Source: Citrus sinensis (Eukaryota > Streptophyta > Magnoliopsida > Sapindales > Rutaceae). From it: 64,000 nucleotides of DNA. The notes beneath the pieces were generated by a model. That model saw only the letters and a program-made list of their open reading frames with translations. It was not told where the DNA came from and did no database searches. The translations under genes and the position numbers were made by a program. Where the stretch lies: positions 26,729,501 through 26,793,500 of the forward strand of contig NC_068559.1 in assembly GCF_022201045.2 (NCBI RefSeq). The letters are read 5' to 3'. Of this stretch, positions 1 to 11,759 are shown in pieces; within the stretch, counting starts at the first letter, position 1, and each line of letters starts with the position of its first letter.

Positions 1-1682
1 CCGTCGAAACGGCGACTTATTCCAAACTCGCCGAGCAGAAAACCCTCTCCTCAGTCCTCCCGTCCTTTTGCTCGTCCGCTAAACTCTTCTGCTTCCCCGA
101 CTTGTCGCCGAGTCTCGAAAAACACGGCGCCGACGCCAACTTCGCTGTTTATGAAAACAAGAACTTCACCAATTACGGAACCGCTGGACTCGGTGGAGTC
201 AACTCCTTCAAGAACTACTCGGAGGACGGAAACGTCGAAGTGGACTCGTTCCGCCGATACAGCCGCGACTCAGCGGGTCACAATGACAAATTCTCCGCTT
301 ACGCCTCTCATAGCAACGTTGTCGACGACAGCTTCAACACATACGGAACCGGCGCCACTGGTGGCGCTGGTGATTTCAAGAGTTACAACAGAGAAGTCAA
401 CGTCCCGAACCTCAGATTCACATCGTATTCGGATGCCGGTAACGGCAGGGCCCAGACGTTCTCGAGCTACACCGAAAATACCAACTCAGGTGGGGAGTCG
501 TTCTCGAGTTACGGGAAGAACGGGAACGGGTTGCCCAACGAGTTTATGTCTTACGCGAAAGAGTCGAATGTGATACAGAGCAACTTCACATCGTATGGGG
601 AGGCGGGTAACGCGGCAAACGACACGTTCAAGTCGTACGGGAGTGATGGGAACGTGCCGGAGCAGAATTTCAAGAGCTATGGAGATGGTGGCAATTCTGG
701 TATCGAGAGTTTTACCAGTTACAATCCGCAGTCCAATGTGGGTGCAAATAACTTCAAATCATACGCCAAGAGTTCCAACACTGAGAAAGTCAATTTCGCT
801 AATTACCAGGAGGATTTCAACAGTGTCTCGCATAAATTCTCTGGATACGGGGAGAATGCGGACGGACAAAAGATCGGGTTCAAAGTTTATGGACCAGATC
901 GCAGTTTTAAAGACTATGCCAAAACCGGTGTAACTTTTGCCAGCTACAGTAAAAGCGGCTCTGGCTCAGCCAGTGGCAGTTCGGTGAATAAAAATAATAA
1001 TAAATGGGTGGAGCCGGGCAAGTTCTTCCGCGAGTCTATGCTGAAGACGGGAACTGTGATGCCAATGCCTGACATTCGAGATAAAATGCCTCAAAGGTCG
1101 TTTCTGCCCCGGGCCATCGTTTCCAAGTTACCATTTTCGAGTTCCAATGTAAACGTACTCAAGGAAATATTCCATGCAAGTGAAAATTCTAGCATGGAGA
1201 GTATAATCAAGGATGCGTTGAGCGAGTGTGAGCGGCCACCAAGCAAGGGCGAGACCAAACGGTGCATTGACTCAGCCGAGGATATGATTGACTTCGCCAC
1301 CTCAGTACTGGGAAACAGCGTGACTCTTCGTACAACTCAGAACGTGCAAGGGTCAAAACAGAACATTATGATTGGTTCAGTGAAGGGAATCAACGGTGGC
1401 AAAGTCACCCAATCTGTCTCTTGTCACCAAAGCTTGTTTCCATATTTGCTATACTACTGCCACTCGGTTCCAAAAGTGAGGGTGTATGAAGCTGATTTAT
1501 TGGATCCCAAAACCAAGGCTAAAATCAATCACGGTGTTGCCATCTGTCACATCGATACGTCTGCTTGGAGCCAGACTCATGGAGCATTCTTGGCTTTGGG
1601 TTCGGGTCCAGGGCGGATCGAAGTTTGTCACTGGATTTTCGAGAATGATTTGACTTGGACCATTGTTGATCGTATGGTTTAG
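1..1682 (+). CDS. PG1-beta-like BURP-domain protein, copy 1 (5' truncated by window edge)
   Basis: The family is the non-catalytic beta subunit of polygalacturonase isozyme 1, a secreted cell-wall protein thought to bind and modulate pectin-degrading enzymes. The frame is open from base 3, giving 559 visible residues. By alignment with the third copy, about 75 N-terminal residues (signal exon plus the start of the main exon) lie outside the window. A long stretch of FxxY repeats (21 copies, about 14 residues apart, such as FTNYG, FKSYG, FKDYA) is followed by a linker (WVEPGKFFRES, MPMPDIRDKMP) and a C-terminal BURP domain. The BURP signature is complete: CH, 10 residues, CH, 27 residues, CH, 25 residues, CH. 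The protein ends VDRMV. It is closest to copy 3 by eye. No frameshift is seen, so it is probably functional. Confidence 0.93.
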   Translation, partial: VETATYSKLAEQKTLSSVLPSFCSSAKLFCFPDLSPSLEKHGADANFAVYENKNFTNYGTAGLGGVNSFKNYSEDGNVEVDSFRRYSRDSAGHNDKFSAYASHSNVVDDSFNTYGTGATGGAGDFKSYNREVNVPNLRFTSYSDAGNGRAQTFSSYTENTNSGGESFSSYGKNGNGLPNEFMSYAKESNVIQSNFTSYGEAGNAANDTFKSYGSDGNVPEQNFKSYGDGGNSGIESFTSYNPQSNVGANNFKSYAKSSNTEKVNFANYQEDFNSVSHKFSGYGENADGQKIGFKVYGPDRSFKDYAKTGVTFASYSKSGSGSASGSSVNKNNNKWVEPGKFFRESMLKTGTVMPMPDIRDKMPQRSFLPRAIVSKLPFSSSNVNVLKEIFHASENSSMESIIKDALSECERPPSKGETKRCIDSAEDMIDFATSVLGNSVTLRTTQNVQGSKQNIMIGSVKGINGGKVTQSVSCHQSLFPYLLYYCHSVPKVRVYEADLLDPKTKAKINHGVAICHIDTSAWSQTHGAFLALGSGPGRIEVCHWIFENDLTWTIVDRMV

Positions 1683-2351
1683 CTAGCCGTTTTAATTCAT
1701 TATTTGGCTATAAGTTGTATTAAGCTAGCTATGCGATTTGCTTCCAGCTCGGTGTGTTTGTGTGATTAAGTTCAACACGCTTGTTCTTATTTTCTTTGTT
1801 CCGTATTTTAATATTTTCTACGTGACCTACCTCTTCAGCTGGCATGATGTTTCTCATTAATTAATGTCCCCTAAATATGTCATAAATTGAACATAAATAT
1901 ATTATTCGACTATGATTGCCAGTCATAATATTAAATTTTTGGGTGGAGAAGGATTCAATAATTAATCAATATTGTTATATCTACCACTTTATCAACTGTC
2001 TCTAAAGAAAGAGGGAAAGCAACTCAACACATTCGCAAAACTCTTGAGTTCACTAGCTTTTTACCATACATTCGATGTCAATTCAATTCCAAACCAGAAG
2101 ATCATCGTATCATCATCTAATTACTCACCATTATGTATACTACATAAAATTTAATGATAATATATGTTGACATGTTAATATGTTAATATGTTTGTCTACA
2201 ACACTTCAGACCTCAACTTAATTTATTAATACAGTAGCCAGGAGTTATATAAATCTTTGTTTTCTTTTTAATTTTGGAAACTCAAAAAAATATATATTTA
2301 AAAAAAGAACAAACACGCACCCAAATGAGATAAATAATACAATTCCTTTGT

Positions 2352-2482
2352 ACAAAGCGGCGTCAACAACTTTGCTTTTACCTTCTTTATCATGTAATCT
2401 TCTTCTTTTACTTTGTCCTTAATTACTCCTTAATCTTTCGTTTTCATATTTCTGTCGGTTTTCTTTATTCGACACTTCTAAC
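2352..2482 (+). repeat. Diverged direct repeat, unit A
   Basis: The segment starts AAAGCGGCGTCAACAA, continues with CTTCTTCTTTTAC-like pyrimidine stretches and ends TTTCTGTCGGTTTTCTTTATTC. A related segment in the same order lies at 4487-4714. Both look like parts of an old duplication, perhaps of promoter or leader sequence. Function is unknown. Confidence 0.5.
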
Positions 2483-4486
2483 TTTAAAAAGTTGGACTAG
2501 TTATTATTTAACATATATATATATATATATATTTGCTTATAGAAAATCTCTATTTCAGTAATCAATGGGTCTAAAGATCAGCATTTTGTTCTGGATCTAA
2601 TTATTAAGACAAGAATTATCTTTTAGTGTGTCCGGCAGTGAAGAGTGAACCTTTTTACTTCTTGTTCTTCCCACATGGTTTAAATTATATATATATATGA
2701 AAGGTGGTCCTTTGCCTTTGGAAAAGAGAAAAGCAAAGCACCGCCGGTGAGAGGCCATAGAAGATTTGGTTCTCGGAATTGGTGGGCAGGGGTTGAAAGC
2801 GAGGTTATGATATATTTCGTTTTTCAATTATGTTTTAATAATATTTAATAAATAATACATCAATCTTCATAGAAAGTGCTAATTTAATATTTTTGTTAGC
2901 TCACGCTAGTTGCGGTCTCAAAGAACGTTCCTAATTTAATTAGTTTTGGGAGCGGATCAGCAGCCTCTTAAAAATATATCTTTATTTTCACATCAACTAA
3001 TAACTTTTAGTTTGTAGCTAATCAATGGTTGAAATTTTTTTCCATTGATACTAAAAATATGTTAATATTTTTTTTCTCTGCCCCCTTCGACTTCACCCCC
3101 ATTCACTCGTCACGGCTCTTCTCCTCACTTCTCTGTGTCTCAATTACTTCCTTCATCTCACTGTTATTTATAATTAATTAACTTTTCTCCATTATCACCC
3201 ACATCTTCATATTCATCGTTCCATTGTGTACAAATTAGAGGTACAAAGACTCAACTCTTTCAATCCAAATATTATGGTATTGATCTCACTGATTTCAACT
3301 TTGGTCCTTCCAGTCCATTCAAATCCGAGGGTAATAACGATGATCGTTATAATATTTCTGGGAACCTAATATAGACCCCATTTATAACCCAGGTTTATGA
3401 TTTGGAGGACGGAAGAGAGAGTAGCAAAACTGGTAATTCAGGAAGAAATTAAGATGGTTAATTTTTTTTCTTTGTAAGTTGAAAGTAAAAGACTGTACAT
3501 TAAAGATCAGAGAAAATAAGTGAAAAGAAGTGAGATGGAAAGAGAACTTAAAAGAGTGAGGCAGGAGATAATAGGGCATGCAGGATGTGGTCGATGAGAG
3601 TTGAAAAAATTATTAATATTAATACAATAAATCTTGACCATTGATTTTGCTACGAATCTGAAGGCTATTAACTGATTGAAAAACAAGCATATTTTAAGAG
3701 ACTGCTGATCAATCCCCATTACTTTCCGCAATTATTTCTTGTTTTAATCAGTCGTCAGAAATTCACGCAAAATTTTTTGGAACCATAATTAATTATACAG
3801 TATGCATGGTTATAACGATACCTATTAAAGGAGATATTAACCAGTTAATGATTTAAATTAACTGAACTTTTTGTCATAATTATTAATATGAAGAATTTAA
3901 GTGGAGAAGGAAATTATAAACAATAACACCATGCACTTTATCGAGTAATTATATGAGTTTTTGCCAAGTTTAATCATTAATGGTTCATTTTCCTTCATGT
4001 AATCCAGAGATTGGAGACGGAATGTAATGAATACTTTGATCGCTCTCGTCATGTCTTTCCAATATTGACGTCAAGAAGACAAACTTTTGGTACTGATGAA
4101 AGAAATAGCCAATAAATTAATAAGAAACAAAATCATTATCTCTTCTGCCAAAACATTAAACATTGTCTGTCATTAATTTAAAACAAGTATTGGTAAATAA
4201 AAACGTGATTTTTTAACCCCACTTGATTGATCACCTATCATCGTTGTTGCATCATATGTTAATCAAGTAAAGAAAAATCAAAGACAGGAACTGAAAGCTT
4301 TTTTTTTTTTTCTTTTTTTTTCTTTTCTCTGTTAGATCTAAAAGCTCTACCACGAGCATAAAACTGAAAATATTAGCGGCTAAAACTCGTCGAAATAACA
4401 ATGGAAAATATACATAATTTGACTATTTGGGTTGATAAATTTGAATCTTTCTGTATTACAAAGAAAAAGGCTTTCATGTCCTATCT

Positions 4487-4714
4487 ATAAAGCGGCATCA
4501 ACAATTCTGCATGCGTTCTTTTTGACTCAGCTTTCATCTTCTTTTATCATGTACTCTTCTTCGTCTTCTTCTTTTACTCTGTAAAGTGGCATCTTCTTTA
4601 TCAGTATTCTTCTTCTTTTTTTTCTTTGTGCCTTTTTTTTTTTAATTTACTTTGTACTTCTTTACTTTTGTTTTTATGTTTCTGTTAGGTTCTTCGTTTT
4701 TCATTAGACGCTTT
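4487..4714 (+). repeat. Diverged direct repeat, unit B
   Basis: This is the partner of 2352-2482. It begins AAAGCGGCATCAACAATT, passes through ATCATGTACTCTTCTTC and ends TTTCTGTTAGGTTCTTCG. It is longer than unit A because of extra pyrimidine-rich sequence. Confidence 0.5.
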
Positions 4715-6181
4715 AGCGAGCGGGACCGGTTAGTATGATTGAGTTTTATTAAAGGTTTTTTTTTTTTAATTATTTCTTAATATACTTGCTCTTATGAGTT
4801 AAGAAACCTCTAATTAATAATATTATTTCTATTATCTCAGCAAGTTCTAGGTTATCAAAGTATTTTTTATTCTATGATTACCTGATGACATAACCCAATA
4901 AACAGATTCATTTTATATGTTGAGTTACTAAAGCCTTTTAACAAAAAATTTACAAAAATATCTAATTATTTTAGTTACTAATTAAATATTCTGATAAATG
5001 ATTCAAGGCATATCAAAATCTCCTCTCGCGCAGCCAGAAATTCAGTCCAAATTGAAGAGAAACTTTTCAGAACATATATGAAATCGTGAGCTTTATTAGA
5101 GGCAATCTTATAGAATAATTAGGGACAATATTAAAAATTAAAAATTAATATGTGCTTTTTCAATAAGTCTAAGCGGAGCGCCATGTTGTTAGTTGCACGG
5201 AGAAACAATTTGAAAGCCCAATTGGTGAAAACTGTCCGACCCCATCTGTCAAAGCGGGCCGCAAAATATCCACAGGCCATGGGCTCCATCATCTGTTGTT
5301 CACGTTCTTGCTTTCAACTTGATTTGTGCTTTTAGCACCCCTGTATCATGATAAAACCCTCTTCCATGAAAAATTACATTTTAAGGATAAATTAAGTCTA
5401 ATTGTGCTGCCTTTACTTCTCTATTCGTATTCCAAGTGAGATGGATTTGAATGCCAATAATTAATTTAAATAAACACATTTTATATTTTAATTCAAAACT
5501 ACTAAAAAAGTTCTAGCTTAGAAGCCTTCACGTTTTTTAAATAATTTAATAATGAGGAAGAAAAATATGTTATTATCAGTTTGGGCAAATCAACTAAATT
5601 GATGTTGATTTAAAAAAAAAAAATACATTTTCGATGATTGTAGAGTTTGTAGAAAAATAAAATTATAGAACGTTTGTTTTATTTGGAGAATTTGAATAGG
5701 GAAAAAAAAAAGATAACTTGATCAGACTAAATTGTCCTTAGTTGTAGTTTCACTAGTAGAGGGGTTTTGTCATGATCTTGAAGGGGTGTTAAAGACAACA
5801 CTCTTTCGTTTTCCATCCGCATAATGTAAGCAACAAGGAGGCAGCTAGGAGCTAGCCGCCCCACCGTAGTCCAAAATTTAATGACATGTTTTATCTAGTT
5901 AGCCGAAATTATAAATTTACATCCATTTAATTATTTAAATATAAATTCAAGTAGAAAACTTATTTTAAAACCACACACAATTCTCATTAGATTATAATTT
6001 ATTAGTACAGTTGCATAACTTAAATGCCCAAAACCCAATTGAGTCTATTAAAAACAATCAAATCTAATTTAAAATTGACATGATTTTGGCCAAATATGTA
6101 ACTTTATGTTAAAAATTAATTAAAGTTAAATTTATTATTTAAAATTATATATCAGGTATTCAGTCTTCATTATTTGACTAC

Positions 6182-6790
6182 GGGTAAAAGCTCGTTTTAT
6201 CCCTATATTTTAATATTAGTGCTCATTTAGTTCATATATTTTTTTAAATGCCTCAAAACATCCTTACTCTTACATTATTGACATCCCTGCTATTACTTTT
6301 TGTTTCTTTTGACTTACTTTTACAATATTACCCTCTTACAATAATGTTTCTTTTTATGAAATTAATAAAAAAAATTAAATTATTAATTTAACCCCAAAAA
6401 ATAAAATAAAATATATTAATTTTTGGGAAAGTTTACATGTGTCCAAAAAATATTTTATTGTACAAATAATTAAATTACCTTTTTTTTACATTATTAAAAA
6501 AAATTTAATATATTAACCCCTCAGCAGTGTGTTCCAAAAAAGTAACATATTTAAATTTGGTTTCTATTTTATTTTTTGAGATTAAATTGATAATTAATTT
6601 TTTTCTTTTTACTAATGCCCAAAAAAGTTATTGTAAGAGGGTAATATTGTAAAAATTAAGCCAAAAGCAACAAAAAACAAGAGGAAAGGTGCTAATAATT
6701 TAATGTCAAGAATGTTTTGAAGTATTTTTAAAAATTTAGAATCAAACGGGTACTAATCTCAAAATATAGGGATTAAACGAGATTTTACCC
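6182..6790. mobile_element. MULE-type MITE with long terminal inverted repeats
   Basis: The 609-bp element is nearly a foldback. The left end starts GGGTAAAAGCTCGTTTTATC and the reverse complement of the right end starts GGGTAAAATCTCGTTTAATC. Similarity runs inward for roughly 230 bp, including a shared TTACAATATTACCCTCTTAC. It is flanked by a perfect 10-bp direct repeat, ATTTGACTAC, at 6172-6181 and 6791-6800. A 9-10 bp target duplication with long TIRs is typical of Mutator-like elements. No transposase is encoded. Confidence 0.9.
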
Positions 6791-8060
6791 ATTTGACTAC
6801 CTTCTCTTAAAGTTTTGGTTTCTCAAAGAGTATAAAGAGAAATACTTATAAGATTATAAAAGTAATGAAACAAGATTGTAAATTTTTTCTTTCGGTCGGT
6901 CATAAATTTTGCTCCCACTAATATGATTTTCTCACTACACCACTGGCTGCAGCAAGAGAAATATGAGATGTAAAATAAAATATAATTAATATAAAGAAAA
7001 CAAGGGTTTGACAAATAGTGTTCAGGAGTTGAATGAAAAAATTAGTGTGGAAAAACAAGTCTCGAAATGGATCTAATTGCTTCACCTCAACAAAATACCA
7101 AAAATTAAAAAGTAAAAACAGAGGCTAAAATTCAATGAATTCATAACATTTATAGTGCTATACAATATAAGTGCATGTGTTGAAATCGAGCTGGATTCTC
7201 AAATAATTTATTCATTTATTTAAAATATAATCTTCAACTATGTTTTCAAATTGAACTGTCGATTTACAACAACAAATTTAAACAGTACAAAACCCTTGAT
7301 TTAAAATAAAGAAAAGATGTATAGTTCAAAATGCCAATACCCATGCAGCTTTTATTCTTCTGCTCTTCGAGGTTGGTCCACATGTGATTTTGCATTGGTT
7401 CATTTCAAAGTTTATTATCAAGTAGAAGCTCTAAATTATTAATTGGATTATAGTATATCTTGGAATGGAGATTGGAGATATCGTGATACGTATTCTTCTT
7501 TCACACTGAAGTTCACACGGTCTCTCATCAGCTCCTTCTTAATAATTAATATCTGTAAGCAATTCTTTAATCAAATGTATTATAAAAAAGTTTAATCTTA
7601 ATTTGAAACTTTAAAAACCATTTTATCATATGCATGATGTGGGGACATATCGCCCTAATGCGCTGTACTCTATCCCCTCTCCCTCTCAATGAGTCGGAAT
7701 CCATGCGCCTGCCCATTACGATTTAAACTTTTTTTATTATTATTATCCCTATTATTTTGCACGTGATTTTGCATTGATTCAAGTTAATTTCTCTGAAGAG
7801 ATTGTATTAAGAGTATCCACGAAAAAGAATATAATAAAATAACAAAAAAAATTGTAATCTACAACTATTTTAATAAAACGTGATTTTTTGGAAATGGAAA
7901 AAAAAAATAGCAAAATGCAGGAGGCAGAGCCAGAAATTCAAATTTGTGGAGCTAACTCGTCTGTTAGTGAGCTTGGCCAGATGGGAGCCCAAACAAATTA
8001 AAAATGAATGATTACAGAAACGGACCACCACCGACCTTGCTTGCTCTCTGAAGTTGCATG

Positions 8061-8070
8061 TATATATATA
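8061..8070 (+). promoter_or_regulatory. Probable TATA box of PG1-beta copy 2
   Basis: A TATATATATA run lies about 60 bp before the ATG of the signal-peptide exon, leaving room for a short 5' UTR of about 30 bp. The assignment rests on position and sequence only. Confidence 0.45.
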
Positions 8071-8127
8071 TTCAATCATTCCAGTAATGTTCTTCAGCTT
8101 CCCTGAAGAAGAACGAAGTCATTCACA

Positions 8128-10207
8128 ATGCATCAACAACTTAAGTCCCTGGGCTCCCTGCACTCCCTCTTGTTCATGCTCCTGCTCTTGTTTATCAGTG
8201 TACGTAGTTGGTGTAAGCAGTTACCGTTTTTATTAATTTAATTACTTTAATCTTTAAATAAACATTAAAAAAGGGCATAATTATAAATATAGAGAGAGAT
8301 GACTGATGAGATGGATGGCTATTTGACCTGATAGTAAATTTGTTTTTGGCATGCAGGTTGAATTGGAACTGGCAGCAGGCGCAGCAGGTCATGACGTGAA
8401 CGCCAAAGAAAACCCATTTACACCGAAAGCTTACCTGATGAGATACTGGGACAAAACCATCCACAACAGTCTGCCAAAATCACCCTTTCTTCTCTCAAAA
8501 GCGTCACCACTAGACGCCGTCGACTCGTCCAGATTTGCCAAACTCGCCGAACAAGGAACCCTGTCTACAGCCCTCCCATCCTTCTGCTCATCGGCTAACC
8601 TCTTCTGTTTCCCCGACTTATCGCCGAGCAGTAACCACAACACCGACTCCGACTTTGCAGTTTACAACAACAAGAATTTCACCAATTACGGTTCCGGAAA
8701 AGTGGGTGGAGTCGACTCGTTCAAGAACTACTCAGACGGTGAACCTGTCCCTAACCTCTCCTTCCACCGATACAGCGGTGAATCTACTTCTCACAACGAT
8801 AAGTTCAACAGTTACTCATCTCAAGGTCAATTTATAAATCAAAGGTTTGACAAATACGGATCCAGCGCTACTGATGGCGCTGGTGATTTCTCCACTTACA
8901 ATCCTGATAACAACGACTTGGGTCTCAGCCAGTTCGCTACTTACTCGAACCAAGGCAACCGCAGGGCCCAGTCTTTCTCCACTTACTCTAACAAGGGCAA
9001 TGCAGGAAAGGAGTCGTTCTCGAGTTACGGGAATAACGGGGAGGGGGCACGCAATGAGTTTAAGGCGTATTTACACGACACAAATGCCATGGAGACCCAC
9101 TTTAAATCCTATAGCGAGGCAGCTCACGGCGGCGCAAATGACAAGTTCAAGTCTTACGGGGCTGATGGGGCTTTCCCAATCGAGTTCTTCAAGAGCTATG
9201 GAAATGGTGGCAACGCTGGTGTTGAGAGTTTTAAGGAGTACAATTTGAATACTTTTATTGCTTCTGATTATTTTAAAACATATGCGGAGAATTCCAAAGC
9301 CTCCCAGAAGGTTAATTTTGCAGCTTACGGAACATCTATATCTGCACGTCCCCACGATTTCACACGTTACGGACAGAATGCGAAAGGACATCAAAATCAA
9401 ATTGATTTCAAGACTTACGGATCAGCTTATACCAAGTTCAAAGATTATGCCAAATCCGGCGTAACTTTTGCCAACTACACTGAGGGGACCCCCGTTCCAA
9501 ATCCTAGTAGTGGCAGTTCGGTAAATAGGTGGGTGGAGCCGGGCAAGTTCTTCCGCGAGTCCATGCTCAAGAACGGAACTTTGATGCCCATGCCTGACAT
9601 TAGAGATAGAATGCCTCGAAGGTCGTTTCTGCCCCTCTCTATTGTTTCCAACTTGCCTTTTACGGGCTCCAAACTGAACCAACTGAAGGAAATATTTCAT
9701 GCGAGTGATAATTCCACAATGGAGAGTATAATTAAGGATGCCTTGAGCGATTGCGAGCGGGCACCAAGCAAGGGCGAGACCAAACGGTGCGTTGCCTCAG
9801 CAGAGGACATGATTGACTTTGCCACGTCGGTACTTGGAAACAACGTGGCACTCCATACAACTGAGAACGCTAAGGGGTCAAAGCAAGATATCATGATCGG
9901 AACGGTCAAGGGGATCAACGGCGGTGAAGTCACCAAATCTGTCTCGTGCCATCAAAGCCTGTACCCATATTTGCTTTACTACTGCCACTCTGTGCCAGAA
10001 GTCCGGGTTTATGAAGCTGATATTTTGGAACCTAAAACCATGGCCAAAATCAATCACGGCGTCGCCATCTGTCACTTGGATACTTCTGCTTGGAGCGCAA
10101 CTCATGGAGCTTTCTTGACTTTAGGTTCAAGTCCAGGACGGATCGAAGTTTGTCATTGGATTTTTGAGAATGATTTGACCTGGACAATTGCTGATGTACG
10201 TGGTTAG
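8128..10207 (+). CDS. PG1-beta-like BURP-domain protein, copy 2
   Basis: Exons are 8128-8199 and 8357-10207 (640 aa); the 157-bp phase-0 intron has a GTACGT donor and a GCATGCAG acceptor. Exon 1 encodes only a signal peptide (MHQQLKSLGSL, then a leucine-rich core), so the apparent in-frame start at 8351 is not the real one. The mature part begins near VELELAAG and continues through NPFTPKAYLMRYWDK. It carries 21 FxxY repeats and the MPMPDIRDRMP linker, then a BURP domain with four CH pairs (spacing 10, 27, 25). It ends ADVRG because of a short insertion just before the stop relative to copy 3. The expected role is a secreted, wall-bound, non-catalytic partner of polygalacturonase. An AATAAA-like signal lies near 10280. 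Confidence 0.95.
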
Positions 10208-11552
10208 CCATTTGGGTTAAGTGGATAAGTCGTCATAGGCCATGTGGCTCCAACAGTAACTGTTTGTATGCCAGAGGCAAAAATAAACTTAAATTATTGC
10301 CTTGTTGGATTTCGTCCCGTTTCTTTATTCATGAACTCGTTATACAATGTTATGCAAGCATTCTGAGATGTGAGTTAATTGGGAAATATGGGCCAAAGCT
10401 GAAGTCTAAACTCTAAAGCGCACGGCCAATGGGGTACAAGTACATTGGGCGTTCATCAACTTGAGTGCATGAATTAACAATGGCTGGGATTCGAGTTTTT
10501 TTGTGTGATAGGAATCTATTTGACTCTTCGTTTTGTGGTAAAATAAAATTTCTTTTATTATTAAGTGAGGATTATTGTTTGGATTGAGTTATACTAAAAT
10601 CGTAAATGATAATTTTAATTATTAGCTGATTGTAAATATCAATAGAATTCTGTTTGTAATATATCAATATTTAAAAAAAATACAAGTTAAATTAAAAATG
10701 GGCAAATTTTAAATTACCCCTACCAAATGCGACTATCTTTAATCTATCCTAAAACTACAAAAACATTAATTTACCCCAAATCTCATTATCTTCCAATTAG
10801 TTTTGACTGTCAAAAGTTAAAATCGGATTTTGATGATGACCATCATGAAAACCAAATCTCTTAAACTAGTGCTGATGATTCTTCACAATGCTGCAGCTTC
10901 CTCCATGGCATCTCCAATATGTTTTATATTTCAATAGTAAATCTTTATAATTTTATCATTCCCTGAAATTTGCTTCAAAATTGGAACTCACGGTATCAAA
11001 TTTTGCTCTAAACGGTAACCATGATTCTCAGAAATAAATTTTACCCAACTTATAACCCACCAGCAAAAGATTTATAATTTTTTTCAATTTGAAAAAAGAG
11101 AAATTTTATATGCATTTTACAGAAACAAGGACTTTGGAAGAATCAGAAAAGGGAAGGTAGCAACCGACGCGAAAGCGTCGTGCGATCGCAATCTGGGAGC
11201 AGATCGCTCCGACCCTGTTGCCATTGTTGCCGCCGTCGTCCGTTGCCTATTACCTGCTTCCGCTGCTGTAGATGAACGGTAAAGAAGTAAGAAGAAGAAG
11301 AAGACTAAAGAAGACGAAGAAGAATCGAGAACCAAGAAGAAAAACAATAATAAAGAACGAAGAAGACATAGAAAATTGATAGACAAAAAAAGAATAAATT
11401 GTTTTTATTAAGGGTTAATTTAATGATGGAAGGCAACATTGAAAAGGATAAATGAAAGCTAACGGTAACGGATGGCATGTCTTGACTCAAAAGTCCAAAC
11501 AATGAATATCATTAATGGTTTTCTGCCCCCATCAAATAATTTCATATTTTAA

Positions 11553-11759
11553 TTTTTTTTATATACTGATATATTACAATCACAACTTGAAGGTCGATCC
11601 TCATTTTTAATATTGGAGAAAAATTAATTTTATCTCAAATATGAAAAGATAGATAAATCCCTACATATGAGAGAAGTAGATTCTCAATTAGTGTTGGAAC
11701 TCGAACCTATGCGCTCAAAGTTATTAGGTACATGTGTGAGCCAATAGCAGCCCATTGGC
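11553..11759 (-). mobile_element. SINE (tRNA-derived), minus orientation
   Basis: Read on the minus strand, the element starts near 11759 with a tRNA-like head. It has an A-box-like TGGCTCACACATG and a B box GGTTCGAGTTCC, and ends in an A-tract that appears as T8 at 11553. It is flanked by an 11-bp direct repeat, TCATATTTTAA, at 11542-11552 and 11760-11770. Pol III boxes, an A tail and a target-site duplication together indicate a SINE insertion. The A box is degenerate. Confidence 0.75.

Larger units (their letters stand above)
1683..8127. other. Intergenic spacer between PG1-beta copies 1 and 2
   Basis: This 6.4 kb AT-rich spacer has no convincing gene on either strand; its small open frames lack family motifs and splice-supported extensions. 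It holds a MULE-type MITE (6182-6790), two related segments (2352-2482 and 4487-4714), a TA run near 2511-2531 and homopolymer T tracts near 4300 and 4640. The 3' part should include the promoter of copy 2. Confidence 0.7.

Noticed and set aside
11117..11386. 89-codon minus-strand frame
   Set aside because: It is dominated by low-complexity Ser/Phe/Leu runs from GAAGAA repeats and shows no recognisable family.
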